DNA of 64,000 bases from Paulinella micropora (taxonomy: Eukaryota; Cercozoa; Imbricatea; Euglyphida; Paulinellidae). Position numbers and translations under genes: made by a program. The stretch is taken from assembly GCA_019918135.1 (NCBI GenBank), contig WBZZ01006529.1, positions 17,501 to 81,500 of the forward strand, given 5' to 3'. The notes beneath the pieces were generated by a model that was not told where the DNA came from, searched no databases, and saw only the letters and a program-made list of their open reading frames with translations. This document shows positions 18,801 through 26,711 of this stretch, piece by piece. Numbering within the stretch: the stretch's first letter is position 1; each line of letters starts with the position of its first letter.

Positions 18801-19609
18801 GACGAGCCTACAAAAGATAATGGATAGCCCGTTGCCCCACCTGCCTCCGACGAATAAATAGAGCCCATATTATTGTTGTAATTGAAGAATAATTTTCCTG
18901 TGTTTAATGGATTTGAGTCTTTTACGGCCACATAAGTAGTAAATGTTTTATTCCCTGTTATGGTTTGGTCTCCTGTTAGTTTTACAACAGAAGTATCAAG
19001 AGCCGAAACATCAACACCATCAACTAAATTGACATTTGTTATACTTTGGCTTTTCATATCAATCCCCGCACTAGCATTTATTATACTGCTAAATGTCTTA
19101 ATTCCTGCTATGGTTTGGTCTCCTGTTAATTTAACCACAGCACTATCAAGGGCAGAAACATCAACACCATCAACATTACCGACATTTACTATATTAAAAC
19201 TTCCCATATTCAAATCTCCAAACATCATAGTGAGCCCATCCAATCTAAGAAAAGGTGAGTTTGTATTTCTCCATTGCCCTGTGCTATAAATGAGTAATTG
19301 GTTATTGGAGGGTGTGCCTGTTATGACTACATCATTTAAAGCATCTATTGACTTGTTTGAAAATCTTGTGTCAAATCTACCATCAGTATAGTATAAATTA
19401 GTGCCTTCTTTTATGTCCGTTGTGCTTTTGGTAGCCAGTCGTGTGTCAAATCGGCTGTTAGTAAAATAAAGATTTACGGGGTCAGCATCTTCTGGCACCC
19501 TATCTGTGTATAAGCCCACTATGTTTGTGTTGGTAAGGTCTAAGTTTTTTATGTCTAGACTATCAACTGCAATTTCTGACAAGCCGAGTAAGGATTTATA
19601 TTGCGACAT
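15872..19609 (-). CDS. Trimeric fibre with S74 self-cleaving chaperone tip (E1)
   Basis: 1245 aa, the largest virion gene. The N-terminus (SQYKSLLGLSEIAVDSLDIK) and LYYTDGRFDTR repeats probably anchor to the capsid. The shaft has at least six VKLTGDQTI-G-KTF modules, typical of phage and virus tail-spike shafts. The last 140 residues carry a Peptidase S74 intramolecular chaperone domain (SDRRHKTDIRDAK about 1106, then NCGFIAQDIEELV) ending in a coiled coil. S74 domains trimerise the fibre and then cut themselves off. The shaft is close to that of E2, the tip is not. Confidence 0.88.
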   Translation of the reverse strand: MSQYKSLLGLSEIAVDSLDIKNLDLTNTNIVGLYTDRVPEDADPVNLYFTNSRFDTRLATKSTTDIKEGTNLYYTDGRFDTRFSNKSIDALNDVVITGTPSNNQLLIYSTGQWRNTNSPFLRLDGLTMMFGDLNMGSFNIVNVGNVDGVDVSALDSAVVKLTGDQTIAGIKTFSSIINASAGIDMKSQSITNVNLVDGVDVSALDTSVVKLTGDQTITGNKTFTTYVAVKDSNPLNTGKLFFNYNNNMGSIYSSEAGGATGYPLSFVGSSILFAPTTGGGMTLTNNVLNFNSSTAISGLPAPFYDGDASTKAYTDTKLAKDGTTAMTGSLNMGGFSITNVNLVDGIDVSAIDTSAVKLTGDQTIAGTKTFSNIINASAGIDMKSQSITNVNLVDGVDVSTLDTSVVKLTGDQTIAGNKKFTSTIEVRGATAPAAFDGIGIAFDTATNIGEIVAQKIATAGYYPIQITGSYVDLYAGDNVIATATGTTLSLNNRKITNLATPTATTDGANKTYVDTLDGQNVKLTGNQTIAGIKTYSSGLEITGNSINATTKGTFVVFNSTANIGSIASLDMKTATYYNFEISAKKISFIIDGTIVGWVNASGLDCNSSKIANLGTPTLSTDGATKGYADTLDGQNVKLSTDQTITGSKTFNGASTVIKYLTLTNNADFNNQTITNGGNITYNGARILNQNGGDIFFSQTSGDYQYFLFTLNTATSGTANQRGYVFTNVASDVKGAGLYISKLLDNKSASSDIVRFNNAGGMRFYGALDMNSNNITNGGTITGTTITSTAGISTTTATASGLLTANAGITYTGTLTSATNTSGAKIGIQGPTDGTNAKGIFLWDTTNTSWGIYAASGGALNTRSLANGLAVSGNDFSSYSFRFRVANDSTMGFVWENSSEQLLMSLNGANGTLWTKGLITASAGITYTGTLTTAVAGSGAKIGIQGATNGGNTRGIFMWDTSDSAWGIYMAQSGNNKALSGTGTAPAGNGFSSYAVRFRSGADTTHGFVWENANDVALMSLRGSDGYLWCKSGLTTDASITINNSAAQLYFSDGTTTTCGIRWYDDAHGIFCKRNTNEMYFKEYGTCYFQTTGSNTRATLTSSGIVNTSDRRHKTDIRDAKFCGLDFINALKPKCFKLRESKRENCGFIAQDIEELVEKKLICFNPVEDHKMSKDDGTTEELKTMNYFDLIAPIVKAVQELSDNLGRVRDRVVNLEKENKNLMNILQDQENQLAEIRAVVFSTNAS
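15983..16002. repeat. 20-bp palindrome in fibre gene
   Basis: ATCTCGGAC, 2-base loop, GTCCGAGAT. Coding, in the coiled coil after the S74 tip. The E2 fibre has the same palindrome at the matching codons (30894-30913). Confidence 0.8.
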
Positions 19610-19640
19610 AGATTATATAAATAATTATTTATTTAAAAAA

Positions 19641-19665
19641 TACTAAAATATATTAATCTTAGTAT
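19641..19665. promoter_or_regulatory. Bidirectional promoter block, fibre / acidic gene (E1)
   Basis: TACTAAAATATATTAATCTTAGTAT lies in the 58-base gap between two divergent genes. E2 keeps an almost identical block in inverse orientation (27277-27302). Conservation of a non-coding AT-rich motif at a divergent junction argues for a shared promoter. Confidence 0.55.
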
Positions 19666-19667
19666 AA

Positions 19668-20183
19668 ATGCCGTCTCCCGAAGCAAGTCGTAAGAACTGG
19701 GGTAAGGCTGTGGAAAGTATTAAGAGTAAAAAGCATCATAAGGTTGAAATAGCGAAAGAGAAATTAGCAAAGTGTAGAAAGGCTTATGTAGGTGATGATG
19801 AAGAGATGGAGGAAAAGATAAACCGCATGGCCGAAATGGGTGTTGCTAGTGATATCGTTAATGGAAAAGACCAAGATGATACACCAGAAGAAAGCAGTGA
19901 GAGCGATGAGGAATGTGATTTTACCGACATTATAGCAGAAAAGATGGCTAAGATGAAAATAAGAAGAAAGAAAGCGGAAGCAAAGAGGAAAGTAAGTAAA
20001 AAGTCTGTGCCTGAGGAGAGCGAAAGCGAAAGTGAAGAAAGTGAAGAGGAAGAACCAAAGCAAAAATCTAAAAAAGGAAATGGTAAGAAGTCAAACATAT
20101 CAGTTAATGTTTATAATCAATCAGAGAAGCCAAGCAAGAAAGAAAAAAATAATGATATTGATAGAGTGTTTTTAAAATTTTGA
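19668..20183 (+). CDS. Acidic/basic low-complexity protein (171 aa)
   Basis: Starts PSPEASRKNWGKAVESIK. Strongly charged with an acidic Glu/Ser tract (EESESESEESEEEE), a Lys-rich tract and a conserved end (DIDRVFLKF). E2 26712-27227 is the homologue, with both ends conserved and the middle variable. Divergent from the fibre and upstream of the integrase in both elements. Could be a chromatin-interacting or terminal-protein-like partner; no domain is recognised. Its TGA stop overlaps the GATATT of the next hairpin module. Confidence 0.7.
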   Translation: MPSPEASRKNWGKAVESIKSKKHHKVEIAKEKLAKCRKAYVGDDEEMEEKINRMAEMGVASDIVNGKDQDDTPEESSESDEECDFTDIIAEKMAKMKIRRKKAEAKRKVSKKSVPEESESESEESEEEEPKQKSKKGNGKKSNISVNVYNQSEKPSKKEKNNDIDRVFLKF

Positions 20184-20303
20184 TATTTGTTTCAGACTAC
20201 GTCTTCAACAAACATCGTCTGCGATTAAATAAAAATAAAAAGAAAAAACGATATTTTAGAATAAGAGAGAGTGCGACAGCACGAATCGCAATTCTAAAAT
20301 ATC
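20182..20303. promoter_or_regulatory. Paired hairpin module 3 (acidic gene / integrase, E1)
   Basis: Halves 20182-20217 and 20249-20303. The left half starts inside the upstream TGA stop, the right half ends AATATC one base before the integrase ATG at 20305. The same junction in E2 also has a pair (26572-26709). Confidence 0.75.
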
Positions 20304-20304
20304 A

Positions 20305-21303
20305 ATGGATAATAAGCACACAAATCAGCAACAACAAGAAGAAACTCCTGAGCAGACAGAGCGGAAAGAAAAACTTGAAGAAGTGGCCGAAATACATTTT
20401 CAATCAAAGCCAGCAAAGATATGGAACACAATAACATCACCAGAAGCAAAACCACTAAGTCAAGTATTTATTGATTTAATGGATATGTCAAAAGTTGCAA
20501 CAAAGAAAGGTAATGCTAACTATAATTTTGGATTAGTTGCTATTGATGTCTATAGCCGTCGTGGGTGGATTGAACCAATTAAAAATAAAACTACAGGCTA
20601 TGTATTAGAAGGGTTAAAAAAAATATTTACTAAAAAAGTTCCTGAAAGAATTACTTCAGATAATGGTGGTGAATTCAAAGGACAAGTCAGTGAATATTTC
20701 AGACAAAATAATATTGAACATAGGACTGTTCAAGTAGGTGATCACAGAACAATGGGAATAATAGATAGGTTTATTAGAACAATACGAAATGAATTAAACT
20801 TAATATGGGAATTTAATGAAAATTTTCAATGGGTTCCAATTATTCATGAGGTTGTTGATGCTTATAATAAAACATATCATACTACAATTAAAGCCGTGCC
20901 GATAAATGTTTATGAAGGAACCGAAAAGAACACTCAGGAAATCTACAGAAATCCTTTAATTAATGAATTTCCAAAGGGAACTAGAGTGAGAAAGGAACTT
21001 GAACGAACTATTTTTTCTAAAGGTGATAAACAATTCAGTAAAACTATATTCAAAGTTAAGGGCCGTAAAGGCTTCAAAGTTATATTATCGGAAGAGGACT
21101 TAGTCCGACCGTCAGAATTATTAAAGACTAATATTGAAGAGCACCATGAAGAAACGGAACCGAAGGAGCAGTTATCGGACAAAGTGAAACAAATTACTAA
21201 AGAGAAAAAAAATATTAATTTATTAAAATCATTGGATGTAAAACCGGAAAACATAAGAAGTAGTGCAAGAATAAAAAAGAAAGTTGCAAAGTTAGACCTT
21301 TAA
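20305..21303 (+). CDS. INT: Retroviral-type integrase (E1)
   Basis: 332 aa. The rve core spans about 50-215: FIDLMDMS, LVAIDVYSRRGW, ITSDNGGEFKG and VQVGDHRTMGIIDRFIRTI. A basic SH3-like C-terminus follows (VKGRKGFKVILSEEDLV). This class inserts Polinton-group genomes and generates 6-bp duplications, in agreement with TAACAA found at both ends. Similar to the E2 integrase throughout the core. Confidence 0.9.
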   Translation: MDNKHTNQQQQEETPEQTERKEKLEEVAEIHFQSKPAKIWNTITSPEAKPLSQVFIDLMDMSKVATKKGNANYNFGLVAIDVYSRRGWIEPIKNKTTGYVLEGLKKIFTKKVPERITSDNGGEFKGQVSEYFRQNNIEHRTVQVGDHRTMGIIDRFIRTIRNELNLIWEFNENFQWVPIIHEVVDAYNKTYHTTIKAVPINVYEGTEKNTQEIYRNPLINEFPKGTRVRKELERTIFSKGDKQFSKTIFKVKGRKGFKVILSEEDLVRPSELLKTNIEEHHEETEPKEQLSDKVKQITKEKKNINLLKSLDVKPENIRSSARIKKKVAKLDL

Positions 21304-21333
21304 TTAAAAATAAATTAAAAAGGAAACATTCTG

Positions 21334-21405
21334 GCGTAACATTTTCATGTCGATCGGTGTTTGGTGAACATAGCATTAATATTGATCGACATGAAAAAGT
21401 TATGC
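21334..21405. terminator. Convergent inverted repeat between integrase and spliced gene
   Basis: 22-base arms (21334-21355 and 21384-21405) centred on TTTCATGTCGATC / GATCGACATGAAA, 20 of 22 pairing, with a 28-base loop. It lies between two genes that end toward each other, as expected of a shared transcription end hairpin. Confidence 0.5.
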
Positions 21406-21422
21406 TTAACATCTGCTTTTAA

Positions 21423-22103
21423 TTAACGGATGAACTTGGCTTTGTAAATAGTTTCAACCACTCTTCCAAAATGGGAAACAATTTCCGCCACATTAGGCCA
21501 TGTTCTCACCATAATCGTATCTGTTTCTCCTTCACGATGCTCAAATACGACGACATACTCTGAAATTTCTTGCGGAGTAGATCGGTATCCCCAGACAACA
21601 ACAGCAATAGAATTCGGAACCTCTGTAGTATAATATTTGGCATTTCCTGCCTTCTTATCTATTACTACATGAACGTCGCTGATTCTAATAACGACATTTC
21701 TGCTGCCCGTCGGTCTTCCCCCTTTTTTTGCACCTTTTTTCCTAGCACCTCTCGGCCTCAACCAATCAGGCACTTCTTCTACACTCATGTTCTTCGCATC
21801 TTCGGTTACCTCCTAATCATACAGACAATAAAACAAAACAACAGAATTAAAATGAGATACCTCAACAGCGGGGTCAGCAACGTTTTTTTCCTCTGTTTGC
21901 TATACACACATAAAGAAAGGCAAGAAAAAAATAAAACTTATATAATTTACCTGAACACGTGCATCATGTGCATCCTGTGCTTCTTGCTGTGCCTCCAGAA
22001 GGGCCATAGCGCCCTATACAAGAAACAGCATACACATAAAACAAAAAAGCATAAATGAAATTACCTCCTCTGGTTGCTCCTCTTCAGGCTCGTTGTCCGA
22101 CAT
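21423..22103 (-). CDS. Intron-containing AT-hook-like gene (E1)
   Basis: Predicted as four exons: 22065-22103, 21951-22013, 21861-21899 and 21423-21812, with three introns of 51, 51 and 48 bases. Each intron has GT at the start, AG at the end and a pyrimidine-rich tail, and all sit between codons. First exon is acidic (SDNEPEEEQPEE); the last holds a basic AT-hook-like GGRPTGSRN motif, then a mixed alpha/beta domain with VVVWGYRSTPQE. About 176 residues in all. Family not recognised. The splice pattern is inferred from sequence alone. Intronic genes are unlike the rest of the element and suggest recent capture from a host. Confidence 0.6.
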
Positions 22104-22404
22104 CCTACGACACACAAAAACAGCAAGGGTTTGGTCTTCTTGCCTTAGCCACTTTGGGAATTCTGAAAAAAAAGTCGCAGAACAAAAAAGCACAAGGAAA
22201 AACCTTTTGCTCAATTGCGAGAATTTCTGGATTTCTGCTGACAATTTGAAATGCCGATAAAAAGGAAAAGTGAAAAATTTTTTTTACACCGCATACGGGT
22301 AAGGTGAGGCGAAATGGGCACCAGGGAAAGTTCTGTCCTTGGACAACTTTTTTCTTTATAGGGTAAGGAAAACTTTTCATAACTCACCAATCACCTTTTA
22401 CATA
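22104..22404. other. Spacer between divergent E1 terminal genes
   Basis: About 300 AT-rich bases upstream of both the spliced gene (minus) and the coiled-coil gene (plus). It probably holds both promoters. On the minus strand a pyrimidine tract ending CAG near 22160 could be another splice acceptor in a 5-prime leader, but no matching coding exon is found. Confidence 0.4.
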
Positions 22405-22887
22405 ATGAGCGAAGACGAGAGCAACAACAATAGCGATGATGATTACGCTGAGAGAGACGAAACAAATAAATATTTTGATAAATTGAAGGATAAATCTCGT
22501 AAGGACATAATGAAATGTAAAGCAAGTAATGATGTAAGATTTGATACTTTAATTAGCAGACTTGCGCAAAATGAAAAAGAAAGGATGGAATTGGAGAAAC
22601 AAAAAATAGATTGCGAAAATAAAGCAGTTGCGATTGAAGAAATACTAAATCAGAAAAAAGAAGAAACTGAACGAAAGGAAAAAATTGAACAAATGAAACG
22701 AGAAAAAAAGCGAGAAGAAGAACAAAAGAAGAAACAATTACGATTATTTGAACATTGGCTAAGTGCGGAAAATCAACCAATGGGAGTTGATGACGAGATT
22801 AAAGCGAGAAAGATGATTGATAGTGGGAAAACGACGTCAGAAATAATTCAAACATATGAACAATACAAAAGACGAAGAATCGAATAA
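22405..22887 (+). CDS. Charged coiled-coil protein (E1)
   Basis: 160 aa from the ATG at 22405. This start is preferred to an in-frame ATG 66 bases upstream because it opens with the acidic SEDESNNNSDDD tract. A long Glu/Lys-rich coiled coil spans about 45-125. The C-terminus (SAENQPMGVDDEIKARKMIDSG) could be a small helical domain. Last gene before the right TIR. E2 has a different coiled-coil gene at the same end (24721-25194). Function unknown. Confidence 0.6.
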   Translation: MSEDESNNNSDDDYAERDETNKYFDKLKDKSRKDIMKCKASNDVRFDTLISRLAQNEKERMELEKQKIDCENKAVAIEEILNQKKEETERKEKIEQMKREKKREEEQKKKQLRLFEHWLSAENQPMGVDDEIKARKMIDSGKTTSEIIQTYEQYKRRRIE

Positions 22888-23061
22888 AAGTAGTTTTAAC
22901 TACTAACTCCTTTACCGCATAGGAGTATAATCTAGTGCGTTAAAAATTTTGTCAAAAAAATTGAAGGGGCTAAAAGCCCGCTTTTATTCAAAGAGATTTA
23001 CTCATACCATACTTGTGTGTGGTAGGTGTCGGAGACTGAAGGAGACTTCAAAAGGTAATTT

Positions 23062-23215
23062 AATAATAATTATTTACAGGTAGCCGTTTTTCTTTCTTTT
23101 GTCTTTCTGTATTTGTTATAAATAGATAGACGAAATAATGAATAACGGCTCTTAGTGTGGTTTCTGTGATGAAACTGCACTGAAAAAGTGTGCCGAAGTG
23201 GCCCCCTATACTACT
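23062..23215. repeat. E1 right terminal inverted repeat
   Basis: 154 bp, identical to the reverse complement of 2095-2248, ending ACTACT before TAACAA (23216-23221). Confidence 0.95.
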
Positions 23216-23221
23216 TAACAA

Positions 23222-23694
23222 AGAACAAAAATAAATATTATGGCTATGCATGGCAAATATTTGAATACATTTCAAGGTATGAGACAAAAACGGGCAATCA
23301 TTTACCCTCAAAAACTGCATGAGAAAAATAACATGACCGGGCCGATCAACAAGATGTGCATTAGTGCCTAAATGCAATTATCTTTTGCCAATCTTGAGAA
23401 ACGGAACAAATCAAAAAGATGTTCTTGAGGTAGCGTTTATGGTGAGGCCTTCTCGTGAAGGCAAGACACATACGAAGCTAGCTTGACCTTGCAACACATA
23501 TTTCATGCATCTATTTGTTTCTTGCATAAGTTTTTGTTCACTGCATGTGCATGTATAGAAGGAATTTGTTGTGTTGCTCTCACACAAATTTTGAAACCTT
23601 CTTGGTAAAACCTTTCGCATAGAAACCACGTCTAAGGTTGTTATTGTTCATGATGTAATTTTATGTAGTTTTGAATGAATTCGTGCGTGAATCT
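23222..23694. other. Host spacer between the two PLVs
   Basis: About 470 bp. The first 130 bases continue the satellite seen at 1799-2094 (CATTTCAAGG at 23269). The rest is unique AT-rich DNA with no supported gene. Confidence 0.6.
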
Positions 23695-23700
23695 AGTCTG
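23695..23700. other. Target-site duplication of E2, left copy (AGTCTG)
   Basis: AGTCTG precedes 23701 and is repeated at 44481-44486 directly after the right terminus. Confidence 0.9.
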
Positions 23701-24007
23701 AGTAGTTGATAACACGTAGTACGGCAACGACTTTTCGTCGTCGCCTCCTACGGGTTGTAGATAACGAAATAAGCCTTCCAGACACATCTCCCGCACAATC
23801 AATACAAGAGCACAAAACAGCAAAATAAGCAAATCAAATTTTCAAATCAATACAAGCAAACAGAATAAAGAAATCTCTCTTCCTCTTTATTTGCTTTTAA
23901 ATAAAAACAAGAAAAAGTTTAGAAATTTTTTTTTAGGTTTTTAAATAAAAACGAAATCAATACGAAGTATCAAAACACCCCAAAGAGCACAACCGCGCGC
24001 GCCTAGA
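23701..24007. repeat. E2 left terminal inverted repeat
   Basis: 307 bp matching the reverse complement of 44174-44480 with about three differences. The outer part contains an inverted pair around CTTTTCGTCG and the inner end is GC-rich (CCGCGCGCGCC). No similarity to the E1 TIR beyond the first six bases. Confidence 0.95.
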
Positions 24008-24080
24008 AAAAACCTTATTTTAATAACCAAAGTCTATTTTGAAAAAATAGACAAACTCAATTTTTCAAAATGGAGTTATT

Positions 24081-24558
24081 TTACAAAGTCTCAAGAGACA
24101 CCATCCAATTGATTAGGCTTTCATCTTTGTTAATTTTTTTCTGTAAAGCCGAAATAGAAGGGAAGAAGAGAATTTCTTCCTCATCTCTCCCCACAGAAGC
24201 CAGAAAGAAATTTTTCTTTTTTGGGGCTATCATGGTTGAATCTCGTTCAACCCAAGCAAAAGAAAACTCCTCATTTCTCTCAGTGGGACGGCGAAGGAAA
24301 AAATTTCTGCTAACATGAAGAGCAGTTTTGTCTGCTCTTCCAAGCCGAGCGAAAGCACGGGGAACCCTCACTAAGCGGGGGTTTTTCATCTCTGATGGCT
24401 CTTTTTCTTCAAGCTCGCCCCAAGGCTTCCAAAAACCTGCAACAACATTTAATTATTATTAAATAGAAATGATAGATTGAGGACTTACCCGCAGGAGCAG
24501 GAGTTGGATTGAGGTTCAATTCACCAACTCCATCAGCTAATTCTTCAGGTTCTCGCAT
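24081..24558 (-). CDS. Intron-containing gene (E2)
   Basis: Predicted as two exons, 24489-24558 and 24081-24436, around a 52-base intron with GTAAGT donor and TTGCAG acceptor, splitting a Gly codon. About 141 residues. Exon 1 is acidic and Pro/Ala-rich (REPEELADG ... PTPAPA). Exon 2 has FWKPWGELEEKE, then a basic Arg/Phe-rich domain with FARLGRADKTALHVSRNFF. No family is recognised. It lies next to the left TIR, the position of the intron gene in E1, but the proteins are not alike. A hairpin (24560-24596) stands directly upstream of the start. Confidence 0.55.
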
Positions 24559-24559
24559 A

Positions 24560-24596
24560 TTCTATTACACACACACAAAAAGCATGTGTAATAGAA
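24560..24596. promoter_or_regulatory. Hairpin upstream of spliced gene
   Basis: 11-base arms TTCTATTACAC / GTGTAATAGAA with a 15-base loop, beginning one base upstream of the ATG of the intron-containing gene. Confidence 0.45.
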
Positions 24597-24661
24597 ATTC
24601 CTTTGAATTAGGGTGGGGTGTTAAACCCCTTGGTTTTGAAAAAAACCAATGTATGTTGATA

Positions 24662-24688
24662 ATGTTGATTTCTAAGCAAAATCAACAT
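24662..24688. repeat. Palindrome ATGTTGATTT / AAAATCAACAT
   Basis: Near-perfect inverted repeat between two minus-strand genes; a relative (40592-40617) is inside the E2 polymerase gene. Confidence 0.5.
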
Positions 24689-24720
24689 ATTTTAAATCAA
24701 CATTTTACACTAAAGTCTTT

Positions 24721-25194
24721 TTATTCCGAGTTGCTATCCGCACTCTCGGTTCTGTAGACTCTGTGCATGTTTCTGTTATGTTCTCGTTTAATGCTAACAT
24801 TAATACTATCATTTACGTATTCGTTAATACCATCACTGGAGTATTTATTAAACGAAGAATTAAACGATAAATGTTCTTTTTCAATACCAACGAGAATTTT
24901 ATTCATAACAATAGCGGAAAGTTGGCCACGATTGTCATTTTTCCACTTATAGAAATTATCACGTTCTTTGTTTATTTTTTTTTCCAATTTCTTTTTTCTC
25001 AAGCGAACAATTCGGTCTTCCTCTACTTCATTATTTTCAATACTTTGTCGTTTCAACATCTCATTGATAGCATCTAGTTTTACTATGTCGGGCTGTTTCT
25101 TTTCAACGAGACGAGAAATTTCTTTATCTGCTTTAGAAATTCGTTCTTCGCAAGCGATTTTATCCTTTTTCAAGCGATCTATTCCTCTCTTCAT
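24721..25194 (-). CDS. Charged coiled-coil protein (E2)
   Basis: 157 aa as a continuous frame. Residues 1-85 form a coiled coil (RLKKDKIACEERISKADKEI ...); the C-terminal half is Ser/Asn-rich with IKREHNRNMHRVYRTESADS. It occupies the place of the E1 coiled-coil gene but shows no clear sequence match. Function unknown. Confidence 0.55.
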   Translation of the reverse strand: MKRGIDRLKKDKIACEERISKADKEISRLVEKKQPDIVKLDAINEMLKRQSIENNEVEEDRIVRLRKKKLEKKINKERDNFYKWKNDNRGQLSAIVMNKILVGIEKEHLSFNSSFNKYSSDGINEYVNDSINVSIKREHNRNMHRVYRTESADSNSE

Positions 25195-25367
25195 TGTTTC
25201 AAGTATTTCAATTCATTCTTTTTTGGTTTTAAGTCTACTTGGAATTGCGTCTTCAGCCATACTTGTTGCGTCAAAAACACCTTACTGCGAAATTTTTGGT
25301 TGCGTCAAAACTTCGCTTTTTTGGCGCAGTGACGCACTGGCGCACTGGCGCATAGAATTTCTAGAAT

Positions 25368-25387
25368 ATCTCAAATGTATTTGAGAT
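25368..25387. repeat. 20-bp palindrome
   Basis: ATCTCAAAT, 2-base loop, ATTTGAGAT; intergenic member of the ATCTC...GAGAT family. Confidence 0.75.
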
Positions 25388-25435
25388 TGGCGTCAATACT
25401 TCAAATACCATTTTTTCCTTATCATTGGTAGGCTA

Positions 25436-25519
25436 TGTGTGGGATTATACCAATGGCTTAGGCGTAGTCATTGAGATTTTAGGTTGCGGGTTCAAGTCTT
25501 AAGGATATTTTTCCACATA
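25436..25519 (+). ncRNA. tRNA-like segment with A-box and B-box
   Basis: Seven-base acceptor-like arms TGTGTGG / CCACATA (one G-U pair), an A-box-like TGGCTTAGGCGT (25454-25465) and a B-box-like GGTTCAAGTCT (near 25489-25499). The T-stem does not pair well and no clear anticodon arm is seen, so this is more likely a tRNA relic or a tRNA-derived pol III element than a working tRNA. Confidence 0.3.
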
Positions 25520-25586
25520 CGAATGCCTTTTTATTTTTTATTTTTTTTACCAAAGTTGAATTTCAACTTAACTTACAAATCTAATA

Positions 25587-26468
25587 TTACCTTAGCCTTT
25601 TTTCTCGCTTACTACTCCTGATATTCTCTGATTGAATGTCTTCCCTCTTAAGTAATTCTTTTGTCTTTTTTTCTTTAATAACTTCTTTGGTCTGCTCTTT
25701 CATATCTTTTTCTTCATCAACGGGTTTATCAAAATCAGTTTTCAATAAATCACGTGGGCTTACCAACTCATCGTTATTTAGTATGATTTTAAACCCTTTC
25801 CTACCTTTGACTTTATAAATAATTTTAGAGAATGTCTTACCACCTTTTGAAAAAACATTTCTTTTATTTTCTTTTCTCACACTATCGCCAACATTGAATT
25901 CGTCAATTAAATTATCACGTGTTATTTTCTGTTTATTTTTATCTCTTCTAGCAAAGACATCCACAGGTTTGGCTTGAATTCCTCTATGAACTTTATGATT
26001 GTACGCATTTACTAAGTCTTGAATATAACTTACCCAGTCAAAATTTCTATTAGTTTCAAATAATAAATCCAACCACCTTCTAATACTTCTTATCACTCTA
26101 TCAACAACCGCAAGCGCTCTATGGTCGCCGACTTCAACGACATCGTGTTTAATTCCATTTTCAATAAAATAATCACGAGTAGCACCTTTATATTCTCCTC
26201 CGCTGTCAGTTGTAATTGACTTCGGTTTATAAGGTATAGACTTTAAAGCATAATATACTTCTTTCGCTGTTTTATTTTTTAATGGTATGATTATTAAAAA
26301 TCGGCTATGACAATCAATCCAAACGAGCATCCAAGCATAACCCTTATTTCCTTTCTTATCTTTTATCTTACTCATATCCGCTAAGTCTAAGAAAACTTGG
26401 TCTAATGGTTTATCAACCCATATCGTGTTCCATATTTTCGGGTTTTTCTTTTTGGTGGTGTATTTCAA
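25587..26468 (-). CDS. INT: Retroviral-type integrase (E2)
   Basis: rve core: FLDLADMS, WIDCHSRFLIIIP, ITTDSGGEYKG and VEVGDHRALAVVDRVIR, then an SH3-like end (VKGRKGFKIILNNDELV). Matches the E1 integrase along the core and C-terminus. Adjacent to a paired hairpin module (26572-26709), as in E1. Its 6-bp signature AGTCTG flanks the element. Confidence 0.85.
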   Translation of the reverse strand: MKYTTKKKNPKIWNTIWVDKPLDQVFLDLADMSKIKDKKGNKGYAWMLVWIDCHSRFLIIIPLKNKTAKEVYYALKSIPYKPKSITTDSGGEYKGATRDYFIENGIKHDVVEVGDHRALAVVDRVIRSIRRWLDLLFETNRNFDWVSYIQDLVNAYNHKVHRGIQAKPVDVFARRDKNKQKITRDNLIDEFNVGDSVRKENKRNVFSKGGKTFSKIIYKVKGRKGFKIILNNDELVSPRDLLKTDFDKPVDEEKDMKEQTKEVIKEKKTKELLKREDIQSENIRSSKREKRLR

Positions 26469-26571
26469 GTGCCTCCTCTTCTTTTGTCCTTTTTATTTCT
26501 TCTCCCGTTGGTGTGTCCTCAAGTTGGCTATCCGCATTCTGTGTATTAATAATTGTATGTTTATAGTCCAT

Positions 26572-26709
26572 GATATTTTAGAATGGCGCTTTCGTTTCAC
26601 TCTCGCTTATTCTAAAACATCGTTTTTTCTTTATGGTTTAAAATAAATCGGTGTTCGATGTTTGTAAAACACACGGGAGCGATAGCGGGAGTGTGGATTT
26701 ACAAATATC
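26572..26709. promoter_or_regulatory. Paired hairpin module 4 (integrase / acidic gene, E2)
   Basis: Halves 26572-26622 (GATATTTTAGAAT ... ATTCTAAAACATCG) and 26656-26709 (CGATGTTTGTAAA ... TTTACAAATATC). Outer ends abut the two coding regions. Same junction as module 3 of E1, but the hairpin interiors differ. Confidence 0.75.
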
Positions 26710-26711
26710 TT

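Larger units (their letters stand above)
2095..23215. mobile_element. Polinton-like virus integration E1
   Basis: A 21.1-kb integrated element bounded by 154-bp terminal inverted repeats that start AGTAGT and end ACTACT, flanked by a 6-bp duplication. It carries the hallmark set: family B polymerase, retroviral-type integrase, double jelly-roll major capsid protein, penton, adenain-type protease and FtsK/HerA packaging ATPase, plus fibre and accessory genes. PolB, two small genes, the acidic gene, the integrase and the coiled-coil gene are on plus; the virion block is on minus. The two TIRs are identical and the core genes are open, so it looks whole and recent. Confidence 0.95.
25195..25586. 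other. Gap with tRNA-like segment and palindrome
   Basis: Holds short CGCACTGG repeats (about 25330-25350), a 20-bp palindrome (25368-25387) and a tRNA-like segment at 25436-25519. No gene seen. Confidence 0.5.

Noticed and set aside
23411-23832. Minus-strand frames in the spacer and E2 TIR
   Set aside because: Short, no domain, and one crosses the E2 terminus.
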